Below are positions 27,048 through 37,158 of a stretch of DNA of 64,000 nucleotides, one piece after another. Each line of letters starts with the position of its first letter. The first letter of the stretch is position 1. The translations under genes were made by a program, and so were the position numbers. The notes below the pieces were generated by a model. That model did not search any database. It was given only the letters and a program-made list of their open reading frames with translations, and was not told the DNA's origin. The stretch covers positions 1 to 64,000 of the forward strand of contig JANSXF010000009.1 of NCBI GenBank assembly GCA_024743095.1, written 5' to 3'. The stretch comes from Flavobacteriaceae bacterium. Its GTDB lineage: Bacteria; Bacteroidota; Bacteroidia; Flavobacteriales; Flavobacteriaceae.

Positions 27048-29153
27048 ATGAATCCCAATTTTCTACAAACTCCCATAGCATATTTAAAAGGTGTTGGCCC
27101 CAACCGGGCCGATGTTCTAAAGGCCGAATTGGGCATTGAGACCTTTAGGGACCTGCTCCATCTGTTCCCTAACCGCTATTTGGATAGGACGAGTTACTAT
27201 AAGATAAATCAACTACAGTCAAGCGGTGCCGATGTACAGGTAGTGGGCAAAATTGTCCATATCAAAATGGTGGAGCAAAAACGGGGGAAACGCTTAGTGG
27301 CCTCTTTTATGGATGAAACAGGACAAATGGACCTAGTTTGGTTCCGCGGTCACAAATGGATCAAGGAAAATCTAAAATTGAACGAACCCTATGTAGTTTT
27401 TGGCCGAGCAAACAAATACGGTAGCACCTTTTCTATGCCCCACCCCGAAATGGAGACCTTGCAAAAGCATAAACAGGGATTAAAAATGGTGATGCAGCCC
27501 ATTTACCCTTCCACGGAAAAACTGAGCAATTTCGGCATTACCAACAGAGTGCTGGGTAAAATGATTCAACAATTGTTCATGGAATGCAAGGGCAAGTTTC
27601 CCGAATCACTTTCACCTCACATTTTGGAAGAATTAAAATTGATTTCGAAGAGTTCAGCACTTTTCAACATTCACTTTCCAAAGAATCAAGAATTGTTGGC
27701 AAGAGCACGGTTCCGGTTAAAGTTTGAGGAGTTATTTTTTGTTCAATTGCAGCTCATTTCCAAAAATATGATGCGTAAACAAAAAATAAAAGGAATGCCC
27801 TTTGGTGCCGTAGGCGAAAAGTTTACCGAATTCTTTGAGAACCATTTACCATTTGAATTGACCAAAGCACAAAAGCGTGTAATTAAGGAAATCCGTAACG
27901 ATTTGGGAAGTAACGCTCAAATGAACCGACTTTTGCAAGGCGATGTAGGCTCGGGAAAGACCATTGTAGCATTAATGTGCATGCTTTTGGCGATTGACAA
28001 CGGTTTCCAAACTTGTTTGATGGCTCCAACCGAAATTTTAGCGACACAGCACTATAATGGCCTCAAAGAACTGTTGAAAAACATGGACGTTAAAATCGCC
28101 TTATTGACGGGCTCCACAAAGAAATCCGAACGCACCCTGCTGCACAATCAACTGGAAAATGGGAACCTGAACATACTGGTTGGTACCCATGCCGTTTTGG
28201 AGGACAAAGTCCAGTTCAAAAACCTCGGTTTGGGCATAGTGGACGAACAGCACCGTTTTGGTGTGGTACAACGATCCAAACTTTGGCATAAAAATCAGAC
28301 TCCTCCACATGTTTTGGTAATGACTGCGACCCCCATTCCTAGAACCTTGGCGATGAGCCTATACGGGGATTTGGACATTTCTGTGATAGATGAGCTTCCA
28401 CCCGGACGAAAACCTATCAAAACAGTACATCGTTTTGACAGTAACCGTTTAAAAGTATTCAGGTTCATCAAAGATGAAATCAAAAAAGGGAGACAAATCT
28501 ATATTGTATATCCTCTGATTCAAGAGTCTGAAGCCATGGATTACAAGGATTTAATGGATGGGTATGAAAGTATTGCTCGTGATTTTCCTCAGCCCGAATA
28601 TCAAATCTCCATTGTGCACGGACAAATGAAACCTGCGGACAAAGATTACGAAATGGAGCGTTTTGTTAAAGGGGAAACCCAGATTATGATTGCCACCACG
28701 GTAATAGAAGTAGGCGTGAACGTGCCCAATGCTTCCGTTATGATCATTGAGAGCGCCGAACGGTTTGGCCTTTCCCAATTGCATCAGCTTCGAGGTCGTG
28801 TTGGGCGAGGTGCAGAACAAAGCTTTTGTATTTTAATGACAGGCCACAAACTTTCCGACGATTCCAAGACCCGTTTACAGACCATGGTGCACACCAATGA
28901 TGGTTTTGAAATTGCTGAGGTCGACCTTAAACTTCGTGGACCTGGCGACTTAATGGGCACACAACAGAGCGGTGTGTTGAATCTTAAGATTGCGGATATT
29001 GTAAAGGACAATCAAATCCTCAAAACAGCCCGTTATCATGCCATCCAATTGCTAAAAGACGACCCAAAACTGGAACAAGTAGAAAATGCACCTATTTTAA
29101 ACGCCTATTCCAAAATGATGGCCAATAAAACCATCTGGAATTATATCAGTTAG
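27048..29153 (+). CDS. recG: ATP-dependent DNA helicase RecG
   Basis: RecG remodels stalled replication forks and Holliday junctions. I chose the ATG at 27048 (Met-Asn-Pro-Asn-Phe-Leu-Gln, 701 residues), since the helix-hairpin LKGVGPNRADVLKAELGI at 14-31 is the normal N terminus; an in-frame upstream start would only add non-conserved residues that cross the opposite gene. The wedge domain (about 60-160, VVGKIVHIKMV) is followed by Walker A (LLQGDVGSGKT, about 295), the VDEQHRFGV box (about 397), ATPIPRTLAMS, and the C-terminal motifs IMIATTVIEVGVNVP and QLRGRVGRG. The stand-alone gene ends 200 bp before leuC. Confidence 0.96.
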   Translation: MNPNFLQTPIAYLKGVGPNRADVLKAELGIETFRDLLHLFPNRYLDRTSYYKINQLQSSGADVQVVGKIVHIKMVEQKRGKRLVASFMDETGQMDLVWFRGHKWIKENLKLNEPYVVFGRANKYGSTFSMPHPEMETLQKHKQGLKMVMQPIYPSTEKLSNFGITNRVLGKMIQQLFMECKGKFPESLSPHILEELKLISKSSALFNIHFPKNQELLARARFRLKFEELFFVQLQLISKNMMRKQKIKGMPFGAVGEKFTEFFENHLPFELTKAQKRVIKEIRNDLGSNAQMNRLLQGDVGSGKTIVALMCMLLAIDNGFQTCLMAPTEILATQHYNGLKELLKNMDVKIALLTGSTKKSERTLLHNQLENGNLNILVGTHAVLEDKVQFKNLGLGIVDEQHRFGVVQRSKLWHKNQTPPHVLVMTATPIPRTLAMSLYGDLDISVIDELPPGRKPIKTVHRFDSNRLKVFRFIKDEIKKGRQIYIVYPLIQESEAMDYKDLMDGYESIARDFPQPEYQISIVHGQMKPADKDYEMERFVKGETQIMIATTVIEVGVNVPNASVMIIESAERFGLSQLHQLRGRVGRGAEQSFCILMTGHKLSDDSKTRLQTMVHTNDGFEIAEVDLKLRGPGDLMGTQQSGVLNLKIADIVKDNQILKTARYHAIQLLKDDPKLEQVENAPILNAYSKMMANKTIWNYIS

Positions 29154-29319
29154 CAGCGATTTAAGTTTGTAATTGGAAGATGATACGATTCTCTTCGCTT
29201 CTTTGTTACAAATTGAAAATCAACTCTTAAGATTTGTTAACTTTAAAAGCAATCGCTTGAAATTGCGGTTGAACATCGTAATTTTACAGCTAACCGAAAA
29301 TCGGTTTACACACAAATTT

Positions 29320-29327
29320 TAACTTTG
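29320..29327 (+). promoter_or_regulatory. Candidate -7 promoter element for the leu operon
   Basis: TAACTTTG is an exact TAnnTTTG match 26 bp before the leuC ATG, implying a leader of about 20 nt. The 200 bp upstream hold a small hairpin (AACCGA/TCGGTT, 29292-29306) without a T-run, upstream of this element, so no leu attenuator is apparent. Confidence 0.5.
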
Positions 29328-29353
29328 TAGGCTTACAAATTATTGAAGACACA

Positions 29354-30766
29354 ATGAGCAAGACACTTTTTGATAAAGTTTGGGATTCCCACGTGGTAAA
29401 GCATATTGAAAACGGTCCAGATGTACTTTTTATCGACAGGCATTTGGTCCATGAAGTAACGAGTCCCGTAGCTTTTTTAGGATTAAAGAACAGAGGAATA
29501 AAAGTATTGTATCCGGAGCGCACCTTTGCAACGGCCGACCACAATACCCCTACCAGAAACCAACACTTGCCCGTTAAGGATCCTCTGTCCGCCAATCAGT
29601 TAAGGGCCTTGGAAGAAAACGCCAATGCCCACAATATTCCATATTGGGGGCTTGGACATAAGAAAAACGGAATCGTACACGTAATTGGCCCAGAAAACGG
29701 AATAACCGTTCCCGGGGCCACTATCGTTTGTGGAGATTCGCACACCTCTACCCACGGAGCTTTTGGCGCCATCGCTTTTGGTATTGGAACCAGCGAAGTA
29801 GAAATGGTATTATCGACACAATGCATCATGCAGCCAAAACCTAAAAGTTTGCGCATCAATGTGAATGGGGAATTAAGTGAAGCTGTTACCCCGAAAGATG
29901 TAGCACTTTTTATTATTTCCAAATTGTCCACTTCCGGTGCAACAGGCTATTTTGCCGAATATGCAGGTGATGTCTTCAAAAATATGTCCATGGAAGGCCG
30001 TATGACGGTTTGCAACCTTAGTATTGAAATGGGTGCCCGTGGCGGTATGATTGCTCCCGACGAAACTACTTTTGAATATATTAAAGGAAGGGAATACACG
30101 CCAAAAGGCAAGGGTTGGGATGCTGCAATGGAATACTGGAACACCCTTTATTCTGATGATGGTGCCGAGTTTGACAAAGAGGTGACTTTTGATGCCAGTG
30201 AGATAGAACCTATGATTACTTTCGGTACCAACCCTGGGATGGGTATCGGTATCAGCAAGGATATTCCATTGGCGGAAAGTATTGATGGTTCCCCTGCCAC
30301 CTACAAAAAGTCCTTGGAATATATGGATTACAACGAAGGTGAGGCTATGGTCGGCAAACCTATAGATTTTGTGTTCTTGGGAAGCTGCACCAATGGTAGA
30401 ATTGAAGATTTCAGGGCTTTTGCTTCCATCATCAAAGGAAGAAAAAAAGCGGACAACGTGACCGCGTGGTTGGTTCCCGGTTCCCATAAAGTGGAAGAAG
30501 CCATCAAGGAAGAGGGTATCTTGAATATTTTGACAGAAGCTGGATTTGAATTGAGAGAGCCTGGCTGTTCTGCATGTTTGGCGATGAACGACGACAAAAT
30601 TCCAGCAGGAAAATATGCCGTGAGTACATCCAACAGAAATTTTGAGGGCAGACAAGGTCCTGGAGCCCGCACCCTATTGGCTAGTCCTTTGGTGGCCGCT
30701 GCAGCTGCTGTTACGGGAAAAGTAACCGACCCACGGGTATTAATGCAAGAAGAAGTTTTAGCTTAA
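29354..30766 (+). CDS. leuC: 3-isopropylmalate dehydratase, large subunit
   Basis: LeuC (470 residues) forms with LeuD the [4Fe-4S] isomerase that interconverts 2- and 3-isopropylmalate in leucine synthesis. Three cluster cysteines are visible in [11 protein letters not shown] (near 347) and [11 protein letters not shown] (near 407-410). Other hallmarks are the TADHNTPT block and [14 protein letters not shown]. It opens a four-gene plus-strand operon leuC-leuD-leuA-leuB with gaps of 66, 31 and 15 bp. The 66-bp gap before leuD holds imperfect repeats of an AATTG-type motif, of no clear function. Confidence 0.97.
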   Translation: MSKTLFDKVWDSHVVKHIENGPDVLFIDRHLVHEVTSPVAFLGLKNRGIKVLYPERTFATADHNTPTRNQHLPVKDPLSANQLRALEENANAHNIPYWGLGHKKNGIVHVIGPENGITVPGATIVCGDSHTSTHGAFGAIAFGIGTSEVEMVLSTQCIMQPKPKSLRINVNGELSEAVTPKDVALFIISKLSTSGATGYFAEYAGDVFKNMSMEGRMTVCNLSIEMGARGGMIAPDETTFEYIKGREYTPKGKGWDAAMEYWNTLYSDDGAEFDKEVTFDASEIEPMITFGTNPGMGIGISKDIPLAESIDGSPATYKKSLEYMDYNEGEAMVGKPIDFVFLGSCTNGRIEDFRAFASIIKGRKKADNVTAWLVPGSHKVEEAIKEEGILNILTEAGFELREPGCSACLAMNDDKIPAGKYAVSTSNRNFEGRQGPGARTLLASPLVAAAAAVTGKVTDPRVLMQEEVLA

Positions 30767-30832
30767 CAATAAACCATGTGCAATTATCAATGAACAATCC
30801 ATTGGTAATTGACAACTGAAAATTGAAAAATA

Positions 30833-31429
30833 ATGGCTTACGATAAATTCAACATACTAACAAGTTCAGCGGTACCATTACCTATCGAGAATGTGGATAC
30901 CGACCAAATCATCCCAGCACGATTCCTAAAAGCTACAGAGCGTAAAGGGTTCGGTGATAATTTGTTCCGTGACTGGAGATATAACTCTGACGATACGCCC
31001 AAAGAGCAATTTGTACTCAACAATCCTATCTACTCTGGTAAAATTTTGGTCGGTGGGAAAAACTTTGGTTCCGGTTCCTCCAGGGAACATGCTGCTTGGG
31101 CAGTATATGATTACGGCTTCCGTTGTGTGGTTTCCAGCTTTTTTGCTGATATTTTTAGAGGTAACTGCTTGAACATTGGTGTACTTCCCGTTCAGGTAAG
31201 TCCAGAGTTTTTGGACAAAATCTTTAAAGCTATCGAAGCTGACCCAAAAACGGAATTGGAAATCAATTTACCAGAACAAAAGATTACCATTTTAGCTACG
31301 GGCGAACATGAAAGCTTTGACATCAACGATTACAAAAAAGGGAATATGCTCAATGGTTTTGATGATATCGACTATTTGTTGAACATTCAGAAAGATATTG
31401 AGAAATACGCCGAAAGCACGCCTTTATAA
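30833..31429 (+). CDS. leuD: 3-isopropylmalate dehydratase, small subunit
   Basis: LeuD (198 residues) is the swivelling domain that completes the LeuC active site. The motifs VDTDQIIPARFLKA (near 20) and GKNFGSGSSREHAAWAVYDYG (near 77, split here by position) are typical, and the length fits the family. It is the second gene of the leu operon. Confidence 0.96.
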   Translation: MAYDKFNILTSSAVPLPIENVDTDQIIPARFLKATERKGFGDNLFRDWRYNSDDTPKEQFVLNNPIYSGKILVGGKNFGSGSSREHAAWAVYDYGFRCVVSSFFADIFRGNCLNIGVLPVQVSPEFLDKIFKAIEADPKTELEINLPEQKITILATGEHESFDINDYKKGNMLNGFDDIDYLLNIQKDIEKYAESTPL

Positions 31430-31460
31430 TCCATCGCCCGGAACACTACGGCATTAAAAA

Positions 31461-32978
31461 ATGAAAACACGCACCATAGAAATTATGGACACCACCTTAC
31501 GGGATGGTGAACAAACCTCTGGGGTTTCCTTTTCTGCATCAGAGAAGCTGACCTTGGCCAAACTGCTGCTAGAAGAACTTAAGGTAGACCGTATTGAGGT
31601 TGCCTCTGCTCGTGTTTCCGAAGGAGAATTGCAAGCGGTAAAAAACATTACTGAATGGGCGGCAGCTGAAGGATTGATTTCAAAGGTAGAAGTATTGACC
31701 TTTGTGGATAACGGAGTATCATTAAAATGGATGGAGGAAGCAGGTGCCAAAGTTCAAAACCTACTCACAAAAGGCTCATTAAACCATTTAACCCATCAAC
31801 TCAAAAAGACTCCAGAACAGCATTTTACAGAAATTAAAAGTGTGGTTTCCCAAGCTCAAAAGCTCGGCGTTGAAACCAATGTGTATTTGGAGGACTGGAG
31901 CAATGGGATGCGAAATTCTAAAGACTACGTGTTTCAGTTTTTGGATTTTTTGACCCAACAACACGTTAAACGAATTCTACTTCCAGATACCTTGGGCGTA
32001 TTGACCCATACCGAAACCGGTACATTTTTCAAGGAAATCATTCAAAGATATCCGGACACTCATTTCGATTTTCATGGTCACAACGATTATGATTTGAGTG
32101 TGGCCAATGTTATGGAAGCACTGAAAGCCGGTGCCCACGGATTGCACCTGACCATAAACGGGATGGGTGAACGCGCCGGTAACGCGCCTTTGGCGAGTGC
32201 CGTGGCCGTAATCAACGATTTTTTACCTGAAATTAAGATTGGTGTAAAGGAATCATCACTTTACAAAGTAAGTAAATTGGTGTCCGCCTTTACCGGTTTC
32301 AGCATACCAGACAACAAACCTATTGTTGGAGATAATGTATTTACTCAAACAGCTGGAATACATGCAGATGGAGACAGTAAAAAGAATCTTTACTTCAACG
32401 ATTTATTACCGGAGCGTTTTGGCAGAAAACGTAAATATGCACTGGGCAAAACATCCGGAAAAGCGAATATCCAAAAGAACCTCCAAGAGCTTGGATTGAC
32501 CTTGAACGATGACGAATTAAAAAAAGTCACAGAGCGAATCATTGAGCTTGGCGACAAGAAAGAACGTGTCACAAAGGATGATCTGCCATACATCATCTCC
32601 GATGTACTGGACAGCAACCTTCATCAACAAAAGGTTTTTGTGAAATCTTATGTGCTGACACATTCAAAAGGATTAAAACCTTCCACGACCCTTTCCATTG
32701 AAATTGAAGGAAAGACCTACGAGGAAAATGCCCAAGGGGATGGACAGTTCGATGCTTTTATCAACGCCTTGAAAAAAGTGTACAAAAAAGAGGGACGTGA
32801 GTTACCCAAATTGGTGGATTATGCGGTACGCATACCTCCCGGCAGTAATTCCGACGCACTTTGTGAGACCGTCATCACTTGGCAGACCAAGGAAAAAGAT
32901 TTCACCACCCGAGGGCTCGATTCGGACCAAACGGTATCCGCCATCAAGGCCACGGAGAAAATGTTGAATTTAGTATAA
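31461..32978 (+). CDS. leuA: 2-isopropylmalate synthase-type condensing enzyme (LeuA family)
   Basis: A 505-residue HMGL-like Claisen condensing enzyme. The catalytic start is DTTLRDGEQT (residues 10-19), the metal-binding HxH is in DFHGHNDYDLS (near 200), and residues about 370-505 are the LeuA dimer/allosteric domain that normally binds leucine. Position between leuD and leuB argues for 2-isopropylmalate synthesis (acetyl-CoA plus 2-oxoisovalerate). The overall layout is also close to (R)-citramalate synthase of the CimA group, and sequence alone does not exclude that; the presence of ilvA at 35875, which already supplies 2-oxobutyrate, favours leucine synthesis. Confidence 0.88.
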   Translation: MKTRTIEIMDTTLRDGEQTSGVSFSASEKLTLAKLLLEELKVDRIEVASARVSEGELQAVKNITEWAAAEGLISKVEVLTFVDNGVSLKWMEEAGAKVQNLLTKGSLNHLTHQLKKTPEQHFTEIKSVVSQAQKLGVETNVYLEDWSNGMRNSKDYVFQFLDFLTQQHVKRILLPDTLGVLTHTETGTFFKEIIQRYPDTHFDFHGHNDYDLSVANVMEALKAGAHGLHLTINGMGERAGNAPLASAVAVINDFLPEIKIGVKESSLYKVSKLVSAFTGFSIPDNKPIVGDNVFTQTAGIHADGDSKKNLYFNDLLPERFGRKRKYALGKTSGKANIQKNLQELGLTLNDDELKKVTERIIELGDKKERVTKDDLPYIISDVLDSNLHQQKVFVKSYVLTHSKGLKPSTTLSIEIEGKTYEENAQGDGQFDAFINALKKVYKKEGRELPKLVDYAVRIPPGSNSDALCETVITWQTKEKDFTTRGLDSDQTVSAIKATEKMLNLV

Positions 32979-32993
32979 CAGATAATTAATAGA

Positions 32994-34052
32994 ATGAAAC
33001 TAAACATAGCGCTCTTGGCCGGAGATGGAATTGGCCCCGAAGTAATTGATCAAGCCGTAAAAGTATCCGATGCCGTAGCTGCAAAGTTCGGTCACGAAAT
33101 TAGCTGGACTCCTGCCCTAACCGGTGCCGCAGCGATTGATGCTGTTGGGGAACCTTACCCTGACGAAACCCACGAAGCCTGTGTTGCTGCCGATGCCATT
33201 CTTTTTGGAGCCATCGGCCACCCACGTTTTGACAACGACCCATCGGCCAAGGTTCGCCCTGAGCAAGGTTTGTTGAAAATGCGCCAAAAATTGGGATTGT
33301 TCGCCAATGTTAGACCAACTTTCACCTTTCCTTCATTAATAGACAAATCTCCATTAAAGCGAGAGCGTATCGAAGGAACTGATTTAGTGTTTCTTCGCGA
33401 ATTGACCGGAGGCATCTATTTTGGGAAGCGTGGACGCGAGGACAACAACAATACCGCCTACGATACGTGCACCTACACTCGGGAAGAGGTTGAGCGTTTG
33501 GCAAAGAAAGGCTTTGAAATGGCCATGCAGCGTAATAAAAAACTTTGTTGCGTGGACAAGGCCAACGTTTTGGAAACTTCGCGTTTATGGAGGGAAACCG
33601 TTCAGAAATTGGAAAAGGATTATCCGGAAGTCAAAGTGTCCTACGAATTTGTGGATGCCGTGGCCATGCGATTGGTTCAATGGCCAAGTGCTTATGATGT
33701 TTTGATCACGGAAAATCTGTTCGGAGACATTCTGACGGACGAAGCTTCCGTAATTTCAGGGTCTATGGGATTGATGCCTTCCGCTTCTTTGGGTGAGAAG
33801 ACATCTTTGTTCGAACCCATTCACGGTTCTTACCCTCAGGCTGCTGGAAAAGACATTGCCAACCCATTGGCAACGGTACTTTCTGCCGCAATGATGTTTG
33901 AAACGGCATTTGGACTTAAGGATGAAGCCGAAGCCATTCGCGAGGTTGTTAACAAATCATTGGCCGAAGGTGTGGTTACTGAAGACCTTGCCGATGGTGG
34001 AAAAGCATATAAAACCAGTGAAGTTGGTGATTGGTTGGCCAAGAACATGTAA
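32994..34052 (+). CDS. leuB: 3-isopropylmalate dehydrogenase
   Basis: LeuB (352 residues) oxidatively decarboxylates 3-isopropylmalate with NAD+ to 2-oxoisocaproate. Conserved pieces are [12 protein letters not shown] (6-17), the [11 protein letters not shown] block, [16 protein letters not shown], and the C-terminal [13 protein letters not shown] and [19 protein letters not shown], which carry the Mg and cofactor residues. It closes the leu operon and is followed by a strong terminator 22 bp after the stop. Confidence 0.96.
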   Translation: MKLNIALLAGDGIGPEVIDQAVKVSDAVAAKFGHEISWTPALTGAAAIDAVGEPYPDETHEACVAADAILFGAIGHPRFDNDPSAKVRPEQGLLKMRQKLGLFANVRPTFTFPSLIDKSPLKRERIEGTDLVFLRELTGGIYFGKRGREDNNNTAYDTCTYTREEVERLAKKGFEMAMQRNKKLCCVDKANVLETSRLWRETVQKLEKDYPEVKVSYEFVDAVAMRLVQWPSAYDVLITENLFGDILTDEASVISGSMGLMPSASLGEKTSLFEPIHGSYPQAAGKDIANPLATVLSAAMMFETAFGLKDEAEAIREVVNKSLAEGVVTEDLADGGKAYKTSEVGDWLAKNM

Positions 34053-34074
34053 TCAACCCTACATAAAAACCAAT

Positions 34075-34103
34075 AAAAAAGCCCCGAAATTCGGGGCTTT
34101 TTT
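34075..34103. terminator. Bidirectional terminator between leuB and gapN
   Basis: GCCCCGAA and TTCGGGGC (34081-34097) form a strong stem flanked by A6 on one side and T6 on the other. It can end both the leu operon and the convergent gapN transcript. Confidence 0.92.
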
Positions 34104-34122
34104 ATTCTTGAAAGTGTCTCTT

Positions 34123-35715
34123 TTACAAAATGTAGTCGGTACTCAAAAAATTGCTCACTTTAGCTTCCATCAATTGCTCCACCGTCTGGACATTCAAATT
34201 GTTGTCCTTGAATGCCACAAAGGTTCGTATGGAGAAGGAACGCAAGGCATCGTGCACGCTCAATGTGGATTGGGCAGAATCTTTTCTTCCTGTAAATGGA
34301 TACACGTCCGGTCCACGTTGGCAAGAACTGTTCAGGTTCACACGACATACCAAGTTTGCCAAAGTATCTATGAGCGGGGACAGCGTATACACATCTTTAC
34401 CAAATAAACTCACCTGTTGTCCGTAGTTGGATTCGGCCATATCATCCAAAGGCTCTTCAATATCTTGAAATGAAAGTACTGGTATTATTGGCCCAAACTG
34501 CTCTTCTTGGTACACTCGCATATCTTTTGTTACCGGGTACAATACCGCTGGCCAGATATAATTATCAAAATGCTTTCCTCCTTTTTTATTGATAATCTTA
34601 GCACCCTTCGCCAAGGCATCATCCAACAACTCTTGGATGTAAGCTGGTTTATCCGGCTCAGGAAGTGGTGTTAAACTAACACCGTCATCCCATGGATTAC
34701 CGAATTTTAATCCGTCGACCTTTTCTGAGAAATTCTTTAAGAATTTATCCTTGATCTCATCATGAACGTAGACCACTTTTAATGCGGTACAGCGCTGCCC
34801 GTTAAAGGATAGAGTGCCGGAAATACATTCATTAATGGTCAAATCCAATTCAGCATCCGGTAGTACAATGGCGGGGTTTTTGGCCTCCAACCCCAAAACC
34901 AAACGTAATCTGTTACTTTTTGGGTGCTGTTCCTGTAAGGCGTTCGCCGATTTACTGTTTCCTATCAAGGCCAGCACATCTACCTTACCTGTTTGCATTA
35001 TTGGCGCCGCTACAGCTCTTCCTCGGCCAAAAAGTATATTTACCACTCCTTTGGGGAAACTGCTCTGAAAAGCCTCCAAAAGTGGAGTAATCAACAAAAC
35101 TCCGTGCTTGGCAGGCTTAAAAATGGTTGTATTGCCCATGATGATGGCTGGAATCAACAAGGCAAAAGTTTCATTCAATGGGTAGTTATATGGCCCAAGG
35201 CACAACACTACCCCAAGCGGTCCTCTTCGGATGTGGGCATAAACACCATCTTGCTTTTCAAACTTGGCATTATTGCGGTCCAATTGCTTATACTCTTCAA
35301 TGGTGTCATAAATATACTCAACGGTACGGTCAAACTCCTTGTACGAATCCGGTTTGGACTTACCTATCTCCCACATCAAAAGCTTAACTACTTGTTCGCG
35401 CTTTTGCTCCATCTTCTTCACAAACGCTTCCATACACTCGATACGGTCTTTTACCTTCATAGTGGGCCACAAGCCCTGCCCTTTATCATACGCTTTTAGC
35501 GCTGCATCCAGAGCATCCATGGCTTCGGTCTCCCCCATATCGGGCACACTTCCCAAAGTTGTCGGAGCATATTCCTTAGTGGAAGATATGGTGGAGATTA
35601 CAGGACTGGTATCACCATCCCATTTTCGTAATTCCCCGTTGACCAAATATGTTTTTTGATGAAGTTCTTCCGTAACTTGAAAAGCTTCCGGTATTGCTGT
35701 TTTAGTTGTTGCCAT
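34123..35715 (-). CDS. gapN: NADP-dependent glyceraldehyde-3-phosphate dehydrogenase (GapN-type ALDH)
   Basis: A 530-residue aldehyde dehydrogenase of the GapN type, which oxidises glyceraldehyde 3-phosphate straight to 3-phosphoglycerate with NADP+, yielding NADPH but no ATP. The catalytic Cys is in [10 protein letters not shown] (near 304), the general-base Glu in LGLEAKNPA (near 270), and the cofactor loop in [11 protein letters not shown] (near 165). The typical GapN insertion and length are present. It lies between the leu and ilv operons on the minus strand, 160 bp downstream of ilvA and with its own -7 element, so it need not be co-transcribed with ilv. The NADPH could serve IlvC, which is inference. 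Confidence 0.85.
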   Translation of the reverse strand: MATTKTAIPEAFQVTEELHQKTYLVNGELRKWDGDTSPVISTISSTKEYAPTTLGSVPDMGETEAMDALDAALKAYDKGQGLWPTMKVKDRIECMEAFVKKMEQKREQVVKLLMWEIGKSKPDSYKEFDRTVEYIYDTIEEYKQLDRNNAKFEKQDGVYAHIRRGPLGVVLCLGPYNYPLNETFALLIPAIIMGNTTIFKPAKHGVLLITPLLEAFQSSFPKGVVNILFGRGRAVAAPIMQTGKVDVLALIGNSKSANALQEQHPKSNRLRLVLGLEAKNPAIVLPDAELDLTINECISGTLSFNGQRCTALKVVYVHDEIKDKFLKNFSEKVDGLKFGNPWDDGVSLTPLPEPDKPAYIQELLDDALAKGAKIINKKGGKHFDNYIWPAVLYPVTKDMRVYQEEQFGPIIPVLSFQDIEEPLDDMAESNYGQQVSLFGKDVYTLSPLIDTLANLVCRVNLNSSCQRGPDVYPFTGRKDSAQSTLSVHDALRSFSIRTFVAFKDNNLNVQTVEQLMEAKVSNFLSTDYIL

Positions 35716-35766
35716 TAGTTGTTGTTTTTAAGCGATTAGTGTTGATAAATGGTCGCCCATCCCACA

Positions 35767-35774
35767 CAAAGCTA
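35767..35774 (-). promoter_or_regulatory. Candidate -7 promoter element for gapN
   Basis: On the minus strand TAGCTTTG matches TAnnTTTG exactly, about 50 bp before the gapN start at 35715. A TTTC sits roughly 18 bp upstream as a weak -33 candidate. Confidence 0.4.
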
Positions 35775-35874
35775 ACATAAAAACCACTGAAAATCATGTT
35801 GTTTTTACGCAAACGCTTTCGTGTAGATTGAAAACCAAACTTTATAATAAGGATGCTTAAAATTGTTGGTGGCA

Positions 35875-37140
35875 TCACACCAAATACTGAAACAAATCGG
35901 GTTTATTGTTCAGATAATCACCAAAGAAATTATTGTCCTTCATCCGTTGGATCAAAGGTTCTAGATCATTGGGCGATTTTAGTTCCACACCGACAATGGC
36001 AGGGGCATTTTCCCTGCTCGATTTCTTGGAATATTCAAAATGCGTGATATCATCATTGGGCCCCAAAATATCTGCCACAAATTCCTTTAGTGCACCTGGA
36101 CGCTGTGGAAATCTCACAATAAAATAGTGCTTCAACTGGGCATATAACAAGGCCCTTTCCTTGATTTCAGCCGTACGTGTAATATCGTTGTTACTTCCAC
36201 TGACCACGCATACCACATTCTTGCCTTTGACTTCTTCCTTAAAATAGTCTAAGGCCGCAATCGTCAAAGCACCTGCGGGCTCCACTACAATGGCATCCCT
36301 ATTGTAGAGATCCAAAATCGTCTGGCACACTTTCCCTTCGGGAACGGTTAGCATTTTGTGAAGATATTCCTTGCAAATGGGATAGGTCAACGCCCCCACT
36401 TTCTGAACCGCGGCTCCATCAATAAACTTATCGATGTTTTCCAGTTCCACCAATTCCCCTTGCTCAATGGATTCTAGCATGGATGGCGCTCCCTCCGGCT
36501 CCACTCCTATTATTTTGGTCTTGGGCGATAAAGCTTGGAACGTACCACAAAGCCCCGAAGCCAATCCACCACCACCAACGGCCACAAACACATAATCGAT
36601 GGGCTCGCTGGATTGCTGCAGTATCTCCAAACCAACGGTTGCTTGACCTTCAATGGTTTTTTCATCATCAAACGGATGGACAAAGGTTTTACCTTCCTGC
36701 TCACAGAACAATTCGGCGGCCTTTTTGGAATCGTCAAACGTATCTCCTTCCAAAACTACATCCACCCATTCCCCTCCGAACATATTGGTCTGGTCTATTT
36801 TCTGTTTTGGGGTGACCACGGGCATGTAAATGGTTCCTTTTACCTGCAAATGACTGCATGCAAAAGCAACGCCCTGCGCATGGTTCCCGGCACTGGCACA
36901 AACCACACCGCTATGCAGTTGTTTTTTACTAAGAGAGCTTATCTTGTTGTACGCACCACGTATTTTATAACTACGCACCCTGTGAAGGTCTTCCCTTTTA
37001 AGAAGAATATTGGCCCCATGGGTTTTGGAATAGCGGATACTTTGCTGCAAAGGTGTAACCTCTGCCACTTGGGCAATAATTTTTGCTGCTTGATAAATAT
37101 CCGCTATTTGCGGAAAATATGTTTCCACAGTTTCACTCAT
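35875..37140 (-). CDS. ilvA: Threonine ammonia-lyase, biosynthetic
   Basis: IlvA (421 residues) deaminates threonine to 2-oxobutyrate, the first committed step to isoleucine, using PLP. The Schiff-base region LKREDLHRVRSYKIRGAYN (about 48-66) and the glycine-rich GGGGLASG loop are present. The C-terminal ACT-like region (about 345-410, RPGALKEF) is single, as in the shorter Bacillus-type enzymes rather than the two-domain enteric form, so feedback control by isoleucine is plausible. It is the last gene of the ilv operon, 18 bp after ilvC. Confidence 0.95.
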   Translation of the reverse strand: MSETVETYFPQIADIYQAAKIIAQVAEVTPLQQSIRYSKTHGANILLKREDLHRVRSYKIRGAYNKISSLSKKQLHSGVVCASAGNHAQGVAFACSHLQVKGTIYMPVVTPKQKIDQTNMFGGEWVDVVLEGDTFDDSKKAAELFCEQEGKTFVHPFDDEKTIEGQATVGLEILQQSSEPIDYVFVAVGGGGLASGLCGTFQALSPKTKIIGVEPEGAPSMLESIEQGELVELENIDKFIDGAAVQKVGALTYPICKEYLHKMLTVPEGKVCQTILDLYNRDAIVVEPAGALTIAALDYFKEEVKGKNVVCVVSGSNNDITRTAEIKERALLYAQLKHYFIVRFPQRPGALKEFVADILGPNDDITHFEYSKKSSRENAPAIVGVELKSPNDLEPLIQRMKDNNFFGDYLNNKPDLFQYLV

Positions 37141-37158
37141 AGGGCCAATGGTTTTGTA

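Noticed and set aside
29180..29233. Possible leader peptide (MIRFSSLLCYKLKINS) upstream of leuC
   Set aside because: It has just three Leu codons, no terminator hairpin with a T-run follows, and it lies upstream of the best promoter match.
29873..30655. Minus-strand open frame of 260 codons inside leuC
   Set aside because: It is antisense to a clear LeuC and its translation has no family resemblance.
30767..30832. AATTG-type imperfect repeats between leuC and leuD
   Set aside because: The repeats are short and common in AT-rich intergenic DNA; no defined structure or element could be claimed.
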